Positions 43,324 through 54,954 of a stretch of 64,000 bases of DNA are shown here, piece after piece. The position numbers were made by a program, and so were the translations under genes. This stretch comes from Bacillus sp. AFS073361 (GTDB lineage Bacteria > Bacillota > Bacilli > Bacillales > Cytobacillaceae): positions 1 through 64,000 of the forward strand of contig NZ_NUZU01000026.1 of assembly GCF_002567005.1 (NCBI RefSeq). Direction: 5' to 3'. Under the pieces are notes generated by a model, which did no database searches, was not told where the DNA came from, and saw only the letters and a list, made by a program, of their open reading frames with translations. Each line of letters begins with the position of its first letter. The first letter of the stretch is position 1.

Positions 43324-43346
43324 CACGACTTTTAATATTTTCTTAA

Positions 43347-43383
43347 AATAAGGAATCTGCTAGTTAGCAGATCCCTTACTTTT
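43347..43383 (-). terminator. rpoC terminator
   Basis: The minus strand has AAGGGATCTGCTA ... AGCAGATTCCTT followed by ATTTTA. It ends the rpoBC transcript two bases after the rpoC stop. Confidence 0.75.
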
Positions 43384-43384
43384 A

Positions 43385-46300
43385 TTAATCAATTGTAACT
43401 GTTTCTTCGGAGGTTGTATCACGAAGGACAGGCTCTGCTTTGCGGTAACGCTGCATTCCTGTTCCAGCTGGTACAAGCTTACCAATGATAACATTTTCTT
43501 TTAAGCCAAGTAATTCATCGCGTTTGCCTTTAATGGCAGCATCTGTAAGAACCCTTGTGGTTTCTTGGAAGGATGCAGCAGAAAGGAATGAATCAGTTTC
43601 AAGCGACGCTTTTGTAATACCAAGTAAGACTGGACGTCCTGTTGCAGGCATTTTTCCTGATAACAATGCCTTTTCGTTCGCATCAGTAAACTGGTGAATA
43701 TCCAGAAGTGTACCCGGTAGTACATCTGTTTCACCCGCATCACCAACACGTACTTTACGCAACATTTGACGAACCATTACTTCTACGTGCTTATCGCCAA
43801 TTTCTACCCCTTGCATACGATAAACCTTTTGAACTTCTCGTAATAAGTACTCTTGGACAGATGTAACGTCTTTAACTCTAATTAATTCTTTCGGATCAAT
43901 AGAACCTTCCGTTAATTCTTCCCCACGAGCCACATTATCATTTACAGCCACTTTTAAGCGGGCAGTATATGGTGCATTGTATGTTCTGGATTCAACTTCA
44001 CCCTGAATAACAATTTCATGCTGGCGGTCACGGCCTTCGTTAATACCAACGACAACCCCGTCAATTTCAGAAATAACCGCTTGCCCTTTAGGGTTACGCG
44101 CTTCAAAAATTTCCTGGATACGTGGTAAACCTTGTGTAATATCGTCACCGGCCACCCCGCCTGTATGGAATGTACGCATTGTTAACTGTGTACCTGGTTC
44201 ACCGATAGATTGGGCAGCAATAATACCAACTGCTTCCCCAACTTCAACCTCTTGACCTGTTGCCAGGTTGCGGCCATAACATTTTTTACAAACACCATGA
44301 CGGGTATTACATGTAAATGCAGAACGGATTTTTACAGTTTCAATGCCAGCATTCACAATTGCTTCAGCTAAATCTTCTGTAATTAAACCATTTTCAGGAA
44401 CGAAGACTTCTCCTGTTTCAGGATGTTTAATGGCCTTACGTGCATATCGGCCAATTAAACGTTCGTCTAAGCCTTCAATGATTTCTGTGCCATCTTTAAG
44501 GGCGCTTATTGTGAAGCCGCGGTCTGTGCCACAATCGTCTTCACGAACAATAACATCCTGAGCAACGTCAACAAGTCGACGTGTTAAGTAACCAGAGTCC
44601 GCCGTCTTAAGTGCTGTATCAGCAAGACCTTTACGGGCACCGTGTGTCGAGATAAAGTACTCTAATACCGTTAACCCTTCACGGAAACTTGATTTAATTG
44701 GTAACTCAATGATCCGTCCAGCCGGGTTGGCCATCAGACCACGCATACCAGCAAGCTGCGTAAAGTTCGATGCGTTACCACGGGCTCCGGAATCACTCAT
44801 CATAAAGATTGGATTCGATTTATTCAATGATTGCATTAGTTTACCTTGAATGGTATCTTTTGCAGCACTCCAAATGGCAATTACGCGGTCGTAACGCTCA
44901 TCTTCGGTAATGAGACCACGTCTGAATTGCTTCATAACGCTATCTACTTTACCTTGTGCCTCATGAAGAATTTCCTGCTTCTCAGGAAGTACGACAATGT
45001 CAGCAACACCAACAGTAAGACCTGCTTTAGTTGAATGTCTAAATCCTAAATCCTTCATGCGGTCAAGCATTTTAGACGTTTCTGTAATCTTGAAACGTTT
45101 GAACACTTCAGCAATGATATTTCCAAGGATTTTCTTTTTAAATGGATCAATCAATGGCATCGACTGAATTTTCGCCTTAATATCTTCGCCCTTTTCAACG
45201 AAATATTTTACAGGTGTTTCCACTTCTAGATTCTGTCTAGTCGGTTCATTAATGTACGGGAAGGATTTCGGCAGAATTTCATTGAAAATAAGCTTACCAA
45301 CTGTAGTAATTAATAGCTTATTGTTTTGTTCTTCTGTGAAAGTTTCATTTCCTAATGAACCTGCATGCACTGCTACACGTGTATGCAAATGAACGTAGCC
45401 ATTTTGATATGCGAGAATCGCTTCACTTGTATCTTTAAAAACCATACCCTCGCCGACTGCGCCTTCTCTTTCTAGAGTCAAGTAATAGTTTCCTAAAACC
45501 ATGTCTTGGGAAGGAGTAACAACTGGCTTACCATCTTTAGGGTTCAAGATATTTTGTGCTGCAAGCATTAATAGTCTTGCTTCTGCTTGCGCTTCTGATG
45601 ATAACGGTACGTGTACCGCCATTTGGTCACCATCAAAATCGGCATTGTATGCAGTACATACAAGCGGATGCAAACGGATGGCCCGGCCTTCAACTAGAGT
45701 TGGTTCAAAGGCTTGAATCCCAAGTCTATGAAGTGTAGGAGCACGGTTTAATAATACTGGATGCTCTTTAATGACATCTTCGAGTACATCCCAAACATCT
45801 GGGGATACTCTTTCTATTTTACGTTTTGCAGATTTAATGTTATGTGCTAACCCTTTTTCAACTAATTCCTTCATAACGAAAGGTTTGAATAGTTCTAGTG
45901 CCATTTCTTTTGGAAGTCCACATTGGAACATTTTCAAGTTTGGCCCTACAACGATAACCGAACGCCCTGAATAGTCAACACGCTTACCAAGCAAGTTTTG
46001 ACGGAAACGGCCTTGTTTACCTTTTAACATATGAGAAAGTGATTTCAACGGACGGTTACCCGGTCCTGTAACAGGACGTCCACGGCGGCCGTTATCAATC
46101 AAGGCATCAACAGCTTCTTGAAGCATACGTTTTTCATTCTGAACAATAATGCTTGGTGCACCTAAATCTAATAAACGTTTTAAACGGTTATTACGGTTAA
46201 TAACACGGCGATATAAATCATTTAAGTCAGATGTTGCAAATCTACCGCCATCCAATTGAACCATTGGACGAAGTTCTGGAGGGATAACAGGTAGAACATC

Positions 46301-46984
46301 AAGAATCATCCAAGATGGCTCATTTCCAGAACCGCGGAATGCTTCTAATACTTCAAGGCGTTTGATCGCACGTGTACGACGCTGACCTTGCGCGCTTTTT
46401 AATTCCTCTTTTAAACCGTCTACTTCCTTGTCTAAATCGATATCGAAAAGAAGTTTTTTAATTGCTTCTGCACCCATGGCAGCTTGGAATTTGTTTCCGT
46501 ACTTTTCACGATATGCACGATATTCTTTTTCAGATAATAGCTGCTTCTTATCAAGAGCAGTATCTCCTGATTCCGTTACAACATAGGAAGCAAAGTAAAT
46601 GATCTCCTCCAAAGCTCTTGGAGACATATCTAATACAAGACCCATTCGGCTTGGAATTCCTTTAAAGTACCATATATGTGAAACTGGCGCAGCAAGCTCA
46701 ATATGCCCCATACGTTCACGACGAACCTTTGCTCGTGTGACTTCCACACCACAGCGATCACAAACGACACCTTTATAACGGACACGCTTATACTTTCCAC
46801 AATGACATTCCCAATCCTTTGTTGGACCAAAAATACGTTCGCAGAATAAGCCGTCTTTTTCAGGCTTTAATGTACGATAGTTAATCGTTTCTGGTTTTTT
46901 AACTTCTCCGAAGGACCATGAACGGATCTTATCCGGTGAAGCAAGACCAATCTTCATAAACTCAAAATTATTAACATCCAGCAA
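43385..46984 (-). CDS. rpoC: DNA-directed RNA polymerase beta' subunit
   Basis: This 1199-residue catalytic subunit has the N-terminal zinc site [20 protein letters not shown] (residues about 60-79), the active-site [12 protein letters not shown] and the second zinc site CxnCKKC. It starts at TTG 46984 with GGGAGGT upstream, as in B. subtilis (LDVNNFE). It follows rpoB across an 86-bp gap with a hairpin. Confidence 0.98.
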   Translation of the reverse strand: MLDVNNFEFMKIGLASPDKIRSWSFGEVKKPETINYRTLKPEKDGLFCERIFGPTKDWECHCGKYKRVRYKGVVCDRCGVEVTRAKVRRERMGHIELAAPVSHIWYFKGIPSRMGLVLDMSPRALEEIIYFASYVVTESGDTALDKKQLLSEKEYRAYREKYGNKFQAAMGAEAIKKLLFDIDLDKEVDGLKEELKSAQGQRRTRAIKRLEVLEAFRGSGNEPSWMILDVLPVIPPELRPMVQLDGGRFATSDLNDLYRRVINRNNRLKRLLDLGAPSIIVQNEKRMLQEAVDALIDNGRRGRPVTGPGNRPLKSLSHMLKGKQGRFRQNLLGKRVDYSGRSVIVVGPNLKMFQCGLPKEMALELFKPFVMKELVEKGLAHNIKSAKRKIERVSPDVWDVLEDVIKEHPVLLNRAPTLHRLGIQAFEPTLVEGRAIRLHPLVCTAYNADFDGDQMAVHVPLSSEAQAEARLLMLAAQNILNPKDGKPVVTPSQDMVLGNYYLTLEREGAVGEGMVFKDTSEAILAYQNGYVHLHTRVAVHAGSLGNETFTEEQNNKLLITTVGKLIFNEILPKSFPYINEPTRQNLEVETPVKYFVEKGEDIKAKIQSMPLIDPFKKKILGNIIAEVFKRFKITETSKMLDRMKDLGFRHSTKAGLTVGVADIVVLPEKQEILHEAQGKVDSVMKQFRRGLITEDERYDRVIAIWSAAKDTIQGKLMQSLNKSNPIFMMSDSGARGNASNFTQLAGMRGLMANPAGRIIELPIKSSFREGLTVLEYFISTHGARKGLADTALKTADSGYLTRRLVDVAQDVIVREDDCGTDRGFTISALKDGTEIIEGLDERLIGRYARKAIKHPETGEVFVPENGLITEDLAEAIVNAGIETVKIRSAFTCNTRHGVCKKCYGRNLATGQEVEVGEAVGIIAAQSIGEPGTQLTMRTFHTGGVAGDDITQGLPRIQEIFEARNPKGQAVISEIDGVVVGINEGRDRQHEIVIQGEVESRTYNAPYTARLKVAVNDNVARGEELTEGSIDPKELIRVKDVTSVQEYLLREVQKVYRMQGVEIGDKHVEVMVRQMLRKVRVGDAGETDVLPGTLLDIHQFTDANEKALLSGKMPATGRPVLLGITKASLETDSFLSAASFQETTRVLTDAAIKGKRDELLGLKENVIIGKLVPAGTGMQRYRKAEPVLRDTTSEETVTID

Positions 46985-47034
46985 GGGGCCTACCTCCCTT
47001 TTGATATCCAGGTTTTACCCTTATGACGTACAAA

Positions 47035-47062
47035 AGTGGGAGCGCATAGTGCGCTCCTACTC
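47035..47062 (-). terminator. hairpin in the rpoB-rpoC gap (weak terminator or processing site)
   Basis: The minus strand has GGAGCGC-ACTAT-GCGCTCC followed by CACTTTTG. The T-run is short, so partial termination or RNase processing is more likely than a full stop. Confidence 0.45.
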
Positions 47063-47070
47063 ATATATAG

Positions 47071-50000
47071 TTACTCTTTTGAACCGACTTTTTCTGATTC
47101 AAATGCTTGTTCAGGAACAATGTTTAACGTATCGACTTGTTGTAAGTCATCGTCATCTTCCGTATCGCGCATTTCAATTTCTTCTTCGTCTCCTGAAAGA
47201 ATTTTTACATCCATTCCTAGACTCTGAAGTTCTTTAATTAATACTTTGAATGATTCTGGAACACCTGGTTCCGGAACATTTTCACCTTTGACAATCGCTT
47301 CGTACGTTTTTACACGACCAACCACGTCATCGGATTTAACCGTAAGGATCTCTTGAAGTGTGTATGCTGCACCGTATGCTTCAAGTGCCCAAACCTCCAT
47401 CTCACCAAAACGCTGACCACCAAATTGAGCTTTACCACCCAATGGCTGCTGCGTAACTAATGAGTATGGTCCAGTTGAACGGGCGTGGAGTTTATCATCA
47501 ACCATGTGTGCAAGTTTAATCATATACATGACACCTACAGAGACACGGTTATCAAATGGTTCCCCAGAACGGCCATCATAAAGGACCGTTTTCGCATCAC
47601 GAGCCATACCTGCTTCTTCAATTGTTCCCCAAACATCTTCTTCACGCGCTCCGTCAAATACTGGAGATGCAACATGAATACCTAGGTAACGGGCTGCCAT
47701 TCCAAGATGGAGTTCAAGCACCTGTCCAATGTTCATCCGTGATGGTACCCCTAGTGGATTTAACATGATATCCACTGGTGTTCCGTCTGGTAAAAACGGC
47801 ATATCTTCTTCCGGTAAAATTCTTGAGATAACCCCTTTGTTACCGTGACGTCCCGCCATTTTATCACCTTCAGAAATCTTACGTTTCTGAACGATGTAGA
47901 CACGGACAAGTTGATTCACGCCTGGTGGCAGTTCATCACCATCTTCACGATTAAAGACTTTAACATCAAGGACAATCCCGCCGCCGCCATGTGGCACACG
48001 AAGTGAAGTATCACGAACTTCACGAGCTTTTTCACCGAAGATTGCATGTAAAAGACGTTCTTCTGCTGTTAATTCTGTAACTCCTTTTGGTGTTACTTTA
48101 CCAACTAACAAGTCACCATCTTTCACTTCAGCACCAGTACGAATGATACCGCGCTCATCCAAATTACGAAGTGCATCTTCCCCGACGTTCGGAATATCAC
48201 GTGTAATTTCTTCAGGCCCTAGTTTAGTATCACGGGATTCTGACTCATATTCTTCAATATGAATCGAAGTATATACATCGTCTTTTACAAGACGTTGATT
48301 CATAATAATCGCATCTTCATAGTTATAACCATCCCATGTCATAAAGGCAACAAGGACGTTACGGCCTAGGGCTAATTCTCCTAATTCCATGGATGGACCA
48401 TCAGCAAGAATTTCACCTTTAGTTACACGGTTACCCACTGCAACGATCGGACGTTGGTTATAACATGTTCCTTGGTTAGAACGGATGAATTTTAACATGC
48501 GGTATTTATCAAGATTTCCTTTTACCTCTTGACCGTCAACCACATTAATACGACGCACCCATACCTCACGTGCTTCCACGTGTTCAACAATACCTTCGTG
48601 CTTACAGATCACCGCTGCACCCGAGTCTTTACCAGATACATATTCCATACCTGTTCCAACACGAGGGGCTTCTGGCTGCATGAGAGGTACGGCTTGACGC
48701 TGCATGTTCGCACCCATTAGGGCACGGTTGGAGTCATCATTTTCAAGGAACGGAATACATGCTGTTGCCGCAGACACGACTTGCTTTGGCGATACATCCA
48801 TATAGTCAATACGTTCACGTTTAACAACCGTATTTTCACCACGGAAACGAGCAACAACTTCCTCATCCAAGAATGATCCGTCTTCATCTAAGCGAGAGTT
48901 CGCTTGGGCTACTACATAGTTATCTTCTTCGTCAGCTGTTAAGTAATCGATCCGAGCAGTTACCTTACCAGTATCAGGGTCAACCCTGCGGTATGGTGTT
49001 TCGATAAATCCAAATCGGTTAACTTTCGCATATGAAGAAAGCGAGTTAATCAAACCAATGTTTGGACCCTCTGGTGTTTCAATCGGACACATCCGGCCAT
49101 AGTGGGAGTAGTGAACGTCACGAACTTCCATTCCAGCACGTTCACGTGTTAAACCACCAGGTCCTAATGCAGAGAGACGACGCTTATGCGTTAATTCAGC
49201 AAGCGGGTTGGTTTGGTCCATGAACTGTGATAATTGCGAGCTGCCAAAGAATTCTTTAATAGACGCAATGACTGGACGAATGTTAATCAGTTGCTGTGGA
49301 GTAATTGTCGCTGTGTCTTGAATGGACATTCTTTCACGAACCACACGCTCCATACGGGATAACCCAATCCGGAATTGATTCTGAAGCAATTCTCCAACAG
49401 AACGAAGACGTCTGTTACCTAAGTGATCGATATCATCCGTGTCACCGACACCGTGCAATAGATTAAAGAAGTAGCTAATCGATGCAATGATATCAGCTGG
49501 TGTAATATTTTTAATTGGTTCTTCCACATAGGCATTACCTAAGACATTAATTACCTTTTCATTATCATCACCAGGAGCATAAATTTTAATATCCTGAAGT
49601 GTAATCTCATCCTCTACAACACCGCCATATGGATTATAGCCTTTGAAATTAATATTCTTTTCAAGAGCAGGGAGAATTCTATCCAGATTTCTTCTATCTA
49701 GAACTAATCCTTTCTCGGCAATAATTTCACCAGTTTCAGGATCCGCAAGGGACTCTGCTAAGCGTTGGTTGAATAAACGATTTTTGATATGAAGCTTTTT
49801 ATTAATTTTATAACGGCCTACATTAGCAAGGTCATAGCGCTTAGGGTCAAAGAAACGTGACACTAATAAGCTCTTTGCATTTTCAACGGTAGGTGGTTCA
49901 CCTGGACGAAGACGCTCATAAATTTCTAAAAGGGCCTTTTCGACACCTTCCGTATTGTCTTTCTCAAGTGTATTGCGGATGTATTCGTTATCCCCAATCA

Positions 50001-50628
50001 ATTCAATGATTTCTTGATCAGAGCCGAAACCAAGTGCACGCAAAAGAACCGTAACGGGCAGTTTCCGAGTACGATCTATTCTCACATAAACGACATCTTT
50101 AGCATCTGTTTCATATTCGAGCCAAGCGCCGCGGTTCGGAATGACAGTAGCAGAAAAGCCCCGCTTTCCATTTTTATCGAACTTCCCACTATAGTAAACA
50201 CTCGGAGAGCGCACTAATTGTGAAACAATAACACGTTCTGCCCCGTTAATGACAAACGTACCAGTCTCAGTCATAAGTGGAAAATCACCCATAAATACAT
50301 CTTGATCTTTTACTTCACCTGTTTCTTTGTTCACAAGACGTACTTTTACACGCAATGGAGCAGAATATGTAACGTCCCGTTCTTTTGATTCCTCTACTGA
50401 ATACTTTGGATCGCCAAGACTGTAATCAATAAATTCTAGTGATAGGTTACCAGTAAAGTCCTCGATTGGTGAAATATCCTGGAACATTTCACGCAAACCC
50501 TCATCAAGAAACCATTGATAAGAAGAGGTTTGGATTTCAATAAGATTTGGTAATTCTAAAACTTCACTGATTCGTGCGTAACTTCTTCGTTGGCGGTGTC
50601 GTCCATACTGAACTAGTTGACCTGTCAA
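47071..50628 (-). CDS. rpoB: DNA-directed RNA polymerase beta subunit
   Basis: This 1185-residue subunit starts at TTG 50628 ([20 protein letters not shown], as in B. subtilis), with AGGGGTGA upstream; a GTG three codons earlier is less likely. The rifampicin region [26 protein letters not shown] is of the sensitive type. The C-terminal tail is acidic and shorter than in B. subtilis. It lies downstream of ybxB behind a hairpin terminator. Confidence 0.98.
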   Translation of the reverse strand: MTGQLVQYGRHRQRRSYARISEVLELPNLIEIQTSSYQWFLDEGLREMFQDISPIEDFTGNLSLEFIDYSLGDPKYSVEESKERDVTYSAPLRVKVRLVNKETGEVKDQDVFMGDFPLMTETGTFVINGAERVIVSQLVRSPSVYYSGKFDKNGKRGFSATVIPNRGAWLEYETDAKDVVYVRIDRTRKLPVTVLLRALGFGSDQEIIELIGDNEYIRNTLEKDNTEGVEKALLEIYERLRPGEPPTVENAKSLLVSRFFDPKRYDLANVGRYKINKKLHIKNRLFNQRLAESLADPETGEIIAEKGLVLDRRNLDRILPALEKNINFKGYNPYGGVVEDEITLQDIKIYAPGDDNEKVINVLGNAYVEEPIKNITPADIIASISYFFNLLHGVGDTDDIDHLGNRRLRSVGELLQNQFRIGLSRMERVVRERMSIQDTATITPQQLINIRPVIASIKEFFGSSQLSQFMDQTNPLAELTHKRRLSALGPGGLTRERAGMEVRDVHYSHYGRMCPIETPEGPNIGLINSLSSYAKVNRFGFIETPYRRVDPDTGKVTARIDYLTADEEDNYVVAQANSRLDEDGSFLDEEVVARFRGENTVVKRERIDYMDVSPKQVVSAATACIPFLENDDSNRALMGANMQRQAVPLMQPEAPRVGTGMEYVSGKDSGAAVICKHEGIVEHVEAREVWVRRINVVDGQEVKGNLDKYRMLKFIRSNQGTCYNQRPIVAVGNRVTKGEILADGPSMELGELALGRNVLVAFMTWDGYNYEDAIIMNQRLVKDDVYTSIHIEEYESESRDTKLGPEEITRDIPNVGEDALRNLDERGIIRTGAEVKDGDLLVGKVTPKGVTELTAEERLLHAIFGEKAREVRDTSLRVPHGGGGIVLDVKVFNREDGDELPPGVNQLVRVYIVQKRKISEGDKMAGRHGNKGVISRILPEEDMPFLPDGTPVDIMLNPLGVPSRMNIGQVLELHLGMAARYLGIHVASPVFDGAREEDVWGTIEEAGMARDAKTVLYDGRSGEPFDNRVSVGVMYMIKLAHMVDDKLHARSTGPYSLVTQQPLGGKAQFGGQRFGEMEVWALEAYGAAYTLQEILTVKSDDVVGRVKTYEAIVKGENVPEPGVPESFKVLIKELQSLGMDVKILSGDEEEIEMRDTEDDDDLQQVDTLNIVPEQAFESEKVGSKE

Positions 50629-50709
50629 CTGATTCACCCCTCAAATCAAGCGTTATTATTAAAATCTATTAACGTTTATGGAATAGAAAATGACTTCTCT
50701 TCCAGTAAA

Positions 50710-50742
50710 CAAAAAGAAAAAGGGTTTTTAGTTAAAAACCAC
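50710..50742 (-). terminator. terminator or attenuator between ybxB and rpoB
   Basis: The minus strand has GGTTTTTAACTAAAAACC followed by CTTTTTCTTTTTG. It lies about 140 nt after ybxB and 80 nt before rpoB, so it may be a ybxB terminator or a leader attenuator for rpoBC. Confidence 0.6.
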
Positions 50743-50855
50743 ATTTTCACATTTAGACTATTATTTTGTCATCATTTCCTTAATATCCCTTTTTTATACA
50801 AGATAATCAAGTATTTATAGGAATAATTCGGAAATTATTATGATGGCATTTTATA

Positions 50856-50884
50856 ATGCTATCATAGTGACATTTTCAAGTCAA
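50856..50884 (-). promoter_or_regulatory. possible rpoB promoter
   Basis: The minus strand has TTGACT (50884-50879), overlapping the ybxB stop, a 17-bp spacer and TAGCAT (50861-50856). The -10 is weak. If used, the hairpin at 50710-50742 lies in its leader. Confidence 0.35.
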
Positions 50885-51483
50885 CTTTTTTGTGCCCTTA
50901 TGACAAAATAACCTTTGGATTTGTCAATAGTTTCGACGTGGTTAAATAAATTATTTAATTTTTCTATCGCGGATGGTGCACCTTGTTTCTTTTGAATGAC
51001 AACCCAGAGCTCCCCTTGTGACACGAGATGATCAAAGCTTTGTTCAAAAATGTCATGAACTGTTTTCTTTCCTGCTCTAATCGGTGGATTTGTTAAAATT
51101 GCTGCAAATGTGTTTTCCTTCACATTCAACAACCGGTCACTCTCATAGATTTTAACATTCTGGATCCGATTTAATTCTGCATTTTCCTTTGCCAATTCAA
51201 TTGCCCGCTCATTAACATCAACCATATGAATCATACGTTCATGATAATATTTTGCAAGCGACAGACCTATTGGCCCATAGCCGCAGCCAACATCCAGGAG
51301 GAATCCGTCTGCATTTGGCATTTCAAAAGACTCAATTAATAAACGTGAGCCGAAATCTACTTCTCTTTTTGAAAACACACCGTTGTCCGTTTTAAAACGA
51401 AAAGAGTTATTTTTTAAAGTGTAGTCCCAAAATTTCGGGTCACTTTCGACCTTTTGTGTTCGAGAATAGTAGTGTTCAGACAA
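50881..51483 (-). CDS. ybxB: YbxB, class I SAM-dependent methyltransferase (RsmC-like)
   Basis: This 200-residue methyltransferase has LDVGCGYGPIGLSLAK (SAM motif I), VDVNERAIELAKENAE (motif II) and the catalytic ILTNPPIRAGK (NPP). It resembles 16S rRNA guanine-N2 methyltransferases. The start TTG 51483 (MSEHYYS, as in B. subtilis) is preferred because GGAGGTGA ends 5 nt upstream; an upstream GTG lies inside that site. It sits between rplL and rpoB. Confidence 0.92.
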   Translation of the reverse strand: MSEHYYSRTQKVESDPKFWDYTLKNNSFRFKTDNGVFSKREVDFGSRLLIESFEMPNADGFLLDVGCGYGPIGLSLAKYYHERMIHMVDVNERAIELAKENAELNRIQNVKIYESDRLLNVKENTFAAILTNPPIRAGKKTVHDIFEQSFDHLVSQGELWVVIQKKQGAPSAIEKLNNLFNHVETIDKSKGYFVIRAQKS

Positions 51484-51558
51484 CTGACTCACCTCCGAGG
51501 AAGATTAATAATTGAAGATAGACGAGGAAAAGAAACTAAAAATCTAAATTCTATTAAG

Positions 51559-51593
51559 CCAAAAAAAGCCCGCTTATACAGCGAGCTCGTTTT
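51559..51593 (-). terminator. rplL terminator
   Basis: The minus strand has AGCTCGC-TGTATAA-GCGGGCT followed by TTTTTTTGG, about 10 nt after the rplL stop. Confidence 0.75.
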
Positions 51594-51601
51594 TGAGATT
51601 A

Positions 51602-51964
51602 TTACTTAACTTCAACGTTTGCTCCAACTTCATCAAGCTTAGCTTTGATTGCTTCAGCTTCATCTTTAGAAACGCCTTCTTTAACTGGCTTTGGAGTGTT
51701 GTCAACAAGGTCTTTTGCTTCTTTAAGACCAAGACCAGTGATTTCACGTACAACTTTGATAACTTTGATTTTTTGATCGCCAGCGCCAGCTAGGATTACA
51801 TCAAATTCAGTTTTTTCTTCAACAGCAGCAGCACCAGCGCCGCCAGCCATTGCTACTGGAGCAGCAGCAGTTACGCCGAATTCTTCTTCGATTGCTTTTA
51901 CTAGATCGTTAAGTTCTAAAACAGTCATAGTTTTAACTGCTTCAATGATTTGTTCTTTAGTCAT
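51602..51964 (-). CDS. rplL: 50S ribosomal protein L7/L12
   Basis: This 120-residue stalk protein has an N-terminal dimerisation domain ([14 protein letters not shown]), an alanine-rich hinge and the C-terminal factor-binding domain ([24 protein letters not shown]). The gap to rplJ is 203 bp because a repeat element is inserted there. Confidence 0.98.
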   Translation of the reverse strand: MTKEQIIEAVKTMTVLELNDLVKAIEEEFGVTAAAPVAMAGGAGAAAVEEKTEFDVILAGAGDQKIKVIKVVREITGLGLKEAKDLVDNTPKPVKEGVSKDEAEAIKAKLDEVGANVEVK

Positions 51965-52017
51965 GATTAATTTCCTCCTTAGTTTTCGTTCGAATTTATT
52001 AGTGTGACGCTAAGATT

Positions 52018-52174
52018 GTCCAGCTTCAGCTCCCAGCAGCTAGTGTCCTTCGCTCTTCGCCCTACGATAAGTCAACATCGGTTCGCTGTCGCTCTCCGTG
52101 TTTCCTTTATCTCGGTTGAAGCGCTCCAGTCCATACGCTGCTAAACGGTCGCTTCAGCATTTCTAGCTTACGCG
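52018..52174 (-). repeat. dispersed palindromic repeat, long form (copy B), overlapping the rplJ stop
   Basis: Read on the minus strand it matches copy A at 4051-4200 through GCGTATGG, CTGGAGCGCT, CAACCGAGATAAAGGAAACACG, TTGACTTATCGTAGGGCG and GAGCGAAGGACACTAGC, ending in AGCTGGAC. Its leading GCGTAAGC contains the TAA stop of rplJ. It fills the rplJ-rplL gap. Confidence 0.88.
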
Positions 52175-52668
52175 CCTTGTTCTTCTTTTTGTTCTGCAAC
52201 TGCTTTTGTAACAAGAGCAAGGTTGCGGATTGGAGCTTGTAGTACGCTGAGTAACATAGATAGTAAACCTTCGCGTGATGGTAGGTCAGCAAGAGCTTTA
52301 ATTTCTTCAGCTGTTGCAACGTTCCCTTCAATTACACCTGCTTTAAGTTCAAGTGCTTCATGCTTTTTCGCAAAGTCGTTCAAGATTTTAGCTGGTGCTA
52401 CTACATCTTCAGTACTGAACGCAATTGCGTTTGGACCTGTTAATGCAGCGTTTAAATCAGCAAGACCAGCTGCTTCAGCCGCACGGCGTGTCATAGAGTT
52501 TTTGTAAACTTTGAATTCCACACCAGCTTCACGAAGTTGTTTACGAAGTTCAGTTACTTCTGAAACAGAAAGACCACGGTAATCAACAACAACGGTTGAT
52601 ACGCTGCTCTTTAATTTATCAGAAATTTCGCTAACGATTTGTTGCTTTAATTCGATTGCACTGCTCAT
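52168..52668 (-). CDS. rplJ: 50S ribosomal protein L10
   Basis: This 166-residue stalk base protein has [21 protein letters not shown] and the C-terminal helix [21 protein letters not shown] that binds L7/L12 dimers. It is first of rplJ-rplL behind a consensus promoter and the L10 leader. The stop codon lies in the repeat element, though the end KEEQGA is that of B. subtilis L10. Confidence 0.98.
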   Translation of the reverse strand: MSSAIELKQQIVSEISDKLKSSVSTVVVDYRGLSVSEVTELRKQLREAGVEFKVYKNSMTRRAAEAAGLADLNAALTGPNAIAFSTEDVVAPAKILNDFAKKHEALELKAGVIEGNVATAEEIKALADLPSREGLLSMLLSVLQAPIRNLALVTKAVAEQKEEQGA

Positions 52669-52689
52669 CTTTACACCTCCTGTAGAATT

Positions 52690-52840
52690 TCTACATTTAT
52701 ACCAGGCAAATAAACGCCTCCATATCGAACGGTGACATGGAGGCAGGATAACAACCGATCTCTCAGTTATTTATATCGCATTACCTCGGCAGGAAATTAA
52801 GTGCACTTGGCACACCTGCTGTCTACAGTACAAATGTTAT
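52690..52840 (-). ncRNA. L10 leader RNA
   Basis: In the rplJ leader the minus strand carries AGACAGCAGGTG ... TTTCCTGCCGAGG, the conserved pairing of the Bacillus L10 leader. A hairpin GCCTCCAT ... ATATGGAGGC follows, with GTTTATTTG after it, near the rplJ ribosome site. The leader lets L10(L7/L12)4 repress its own operon. Boundaries are approximate. Confidence 0.8.
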
Positions 52841-52860
52841 TATTTTAAACAACAAAATAG

Positions 52861-52889
52861 ATTATATAAAATCTATTTTATATTGTCAA
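52861..52889 (-). promoter_or_regulatory. rplJL promoter (full sigma-A consensus)
   Basis: The minus strand has TTGACA (52889-52884), a 17-bp spacer and TATAAT (52866-52861), 11 bp after the rplA stop and ahead of the L10 leader. Confidence 0.88.
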
Positions 52890-52899
52890 TTGGTAAAAT

Positions 52900-53598
52900 T
52901 TATTTAACAGCTACTGATGAAGGATCAACTTTAACGCCAGGTCCCATTGTAGAAGCAACAGTTACGTTCTTCATGTAAGTACCTTTTGCAGCAGAAGGCT
53001 TCACTTTTAGCAAAGTTTCAAATACAGTGTTAAAGTTTTCAACAAGCTTTTCGTTTTCGAAAGAAGCTTTACCGATTGGCACGTGGATGTTACCAGACTT
53101 GTCAACGCGGTATTCAACTTTACCTGCTTTAATTTCATTGATTGCACGAGTTACATCAAATGTAACTGTACCAGTTTTAGGGTTTGGCATTAAGCCTTTA
53201 GGTCCTAATACACGACCTAATTTACCAACTTCACCCATCATGTCAGGAGTTGCTACGATTACATCAAATTCAAACCAACCTTGTTGGATTTTGTTGATGT
53301 ATTCAGCATCGCCCACATAATCAGCGCCTGCTGCTTCTGCTTCTTTAACTTTTTCCCCTTTAGCGAAAACTAGAACGCGTTGCGTTTTACCAGTTCCGTT
53401 TGGAAGCACTACTGCACCACGGATTTGTTGGTCAGCTTTCTTAGGGTCAACGCCTAAACGGAATGCTGCTTCAACAGTTGCATCAAATTTAGCGAAGTTT
53501 GTTTGTTTTGTAAGATCAATTGCTTCAGCAATTGGATATGCTTTTAGGCGATCTACAAGCTTTGAAGCTTCTAAATACTTCTTACCTTTTTTAGCCAT
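52900..53598 (-). CDS. rplA: 50S ribosomal protein L1
   Basis: This 232-residue L1-stalk protein has [34 protein letters not shown] and [15 protein letters not shown]. It follows rplK across a 157-bp gap that holds a terminator-like hairpin and a short repeat copy. Confidence 0.98.
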   Translation of the reverse strand: MAKKGKKYLEASKLVDRLKAYPIAEAIDLTKQTNFAKFDATVEAAFRLGVDPKKADQQIRGAVVLPNGTGKTQRVLVFAKGEKVKEAEAAGADYVGDAEYINKIQQGWFEFDVIVATPDMMGEVGKLGRVLGPKGLMPNPKTGTVTFDVTRAINEIKAGKVEYRVDKSGNIHVPIGKASFENEKLVENFNTVFETLLKVKPSAAKGTYMKNVTVASTMGPGVKVDPSSVAVK

Positions 53599-53647
53599 TT
53601 TAATTTCCTCCTAGAATTGTGGTTTTAGCGAATAATTCTCCCACGGC

Positions 53648-53682
53648 AAAGCGGAGGCGCCTTGAACAGGCGCCGCAGCTAG
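53648..53682 (+). repeat. dispersed palindromic repeat, short form (copy E)
   Basis: AAAGCGGAGGCGCC-TTGAACA-GGCGCCGCAGCTAG matches the short copy at the ispD end, AAAGCGGAAGCGCCTTGAC and GCAGCTAG. It is flanked on both sides by CCCACG direct repeats. It forms a GC-rich hairpin between rplK and rplA. Confidence 0.65.
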
Positions 53683-53687
53683 CCCAC

Positions 53688-53721
53688 GAAAAAGGTTGCG
53701 AGTGTTTATAACGTCGCAACC
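53688..53721 (-). terminator. terminator-like hairpin between rplK and rplA
   Basis: The minus strand has GGTTGCGA ... TCGCAACC followed by TTTTTCG. Strong use would uncouple rplA from rplK, so partial termination or control by L1 is possible. Confidence 0.55.
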
Positions 53722-53755
53722 CCTTCATTTTACAAAAAACAATCAGTTACATGGA

Positions 53756-54181
53756 TTAGTCTTCGATGACGATACCCATGCTGCGAGCAGTACCTTCAAC
53801 CATACGCATTGCTGCTTCAACGCTAGCTGCGTTTAGGTCAGGCATTTTCTGTTCCGCAATCTCGCGTACTGTATTACGCTTAACTGTTGCTACTTTATTA
53901 CGGTTAGGTTCACCAGAACCTGACTGAATTCCAGCTGCTACTTTCAAAAGAACGGCAGCAGGAGGAGTTTTCGTAATAAATGTAAATGAACGGTCTTCAA
54001 ATACCGTAATTTCAACAGGGATGATCAAACCAGCTTGATCTGCTGTACGAGCGTTAAATTCTTTACAGAATCCCATGATGTTAACACCGGCTTGACCTAG
54101 TGCAGGACCAACTGGTGGCGCAGGGTTTGCTTTCCCAGCAGGAATTTGTAATTTAACGACTTTAATTACTTTTTTAGCCAC
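53756..54181 (-). CDS. rplK: 50S ribosomal protein L11
   Basis: This 141-residue GTPase-centre protein has [27 protein letters not shown] and the C-terminal rRNA-binding domain. It starts at GTG 54181 with AAGGAGGTG upstream; no ATG is available at the conserved start. Its promoter lies just behind nusG. Confidence 0.98.
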   Translation of the reverse strand: MAKKVIKVVKLQIPAGKANPAPPVGPALGQAGVNIMGFCKEFNARTADQAGLIIPVEITVFEDRSFTFITKTPPAAVLLKVAAGIQSGSGEPNRNKVATVKRNTVREIAEQKMPDLNAASVEAAMRMVEGTARSMGIVIED

Positions 54182-54320
54182 GAGACACACCTCCTTAAAG
54201 TCCGTGATGTGGTAATAGGGTTTTTTAGGAACCCTCCCACTCAGGCATCTGTCTTTATCTATTGATCATAAAGAACTTGACATAAGTCTTGTCTCATATA
54301 GAGACATACTGACCTATGAA

Positions 54321-54349
54321 ATATTACCACTTTTTCAAAATGATTTCAA
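54321..54349 (-). promoter_or_regulatory. rplKA promoter
   Basis: The minus strand has TTGAAA (54349-54344), a 17-bp spacer and TAATAT (54326-54321), just after the nusG stop and 140 bp before rplK. A small GGGTT/AACCC hairpin lies in the leader. Confidence 0.65.
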
Positions 54350-54360
54350 GTTTTTTTATA

Positions 54361-54894
54361 TTAAAGTTTTTCAATCTGGGTAAAATCAAGTTCTACAGGG
54401 GTATCACGGCCGAACATATTAACAAGAACTTTCAGTTTCGCCTTGTCTTTATCCATCTCTTCTACTGATCCTGTAAAGTTAGCAAATGGACCTTCTTTGA
54501 CGCGAACTGTTTCGCCAATTTCATAATCAGCATCGACACGAGTTTCGGTAACACCCATTCGTTTTAATATAACGACAACTTCTTCTGGAAGTAATGGAGT
54601 CGGTTTAGAACCTGATCCTGATGAGCCAACAAAACCTGTTACTCCAGGTGTATTACGCACCACATACCATGAATCATCTGTCATCACAATTTCTACTAGT
54701 ACATAACCAGGGAACACTTTGCGCTTTACTACTTTTTTCTTGCCGTTTTTTAGTTCGGTTTCTTCTTCTTCAGGGACAACTACTCGAAATATCTTATCTT
54801 GCATCCCCATTGATTCGACCCGTTTTTCTAAATTTGCTTTTACTTTATTTTCATAACCGGAGTAAGTATGTAACACATACCAATTTTTTTCCAT
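54361..54894 (-). CDS. nusG: transcription termination/antitermination factor NusG
   Basis: This 177-residue factor has an N-terminal NGN domain (KNWYVLHTYSGYENKVKANLEKR) that binds the polymerase clamp, and a C-terminal KOW domain (VRVKEGPFANFTGSVEEMD). In Bacillus it promotes pausing. A terminator-like hairpin separates it from secE. Confidence 0.98.
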   Translation of the reverse strand: MEKNWYVLHTYSGYENKVKANLEKRVESMGMQDKIFRVVVPEEEETELKNGKKKVVKRKVFPGYVLVEIVMTDDSWYVVRNTPGVTGFVGSSGSGSKPTPLLPEEVVVILKRMGVTETRVDADYEIGETVRVKEGPFANFTGSVEEMDKDKAKLKVLVNMFGRDTPVELDFTQIEKL

Positions 54895-54954
54895 TTAAGA
54901 GGACTAGAACGTCCGTCCCTCCCTATTTATTAGTCATAGACTATTTTTTAAACA

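Noticed and set aside
52690..52840. small protein gene in the rplA-rplJ gap
   Set aside because: The sequence matches an L10 leader RNA and no frame has a ribosome site.
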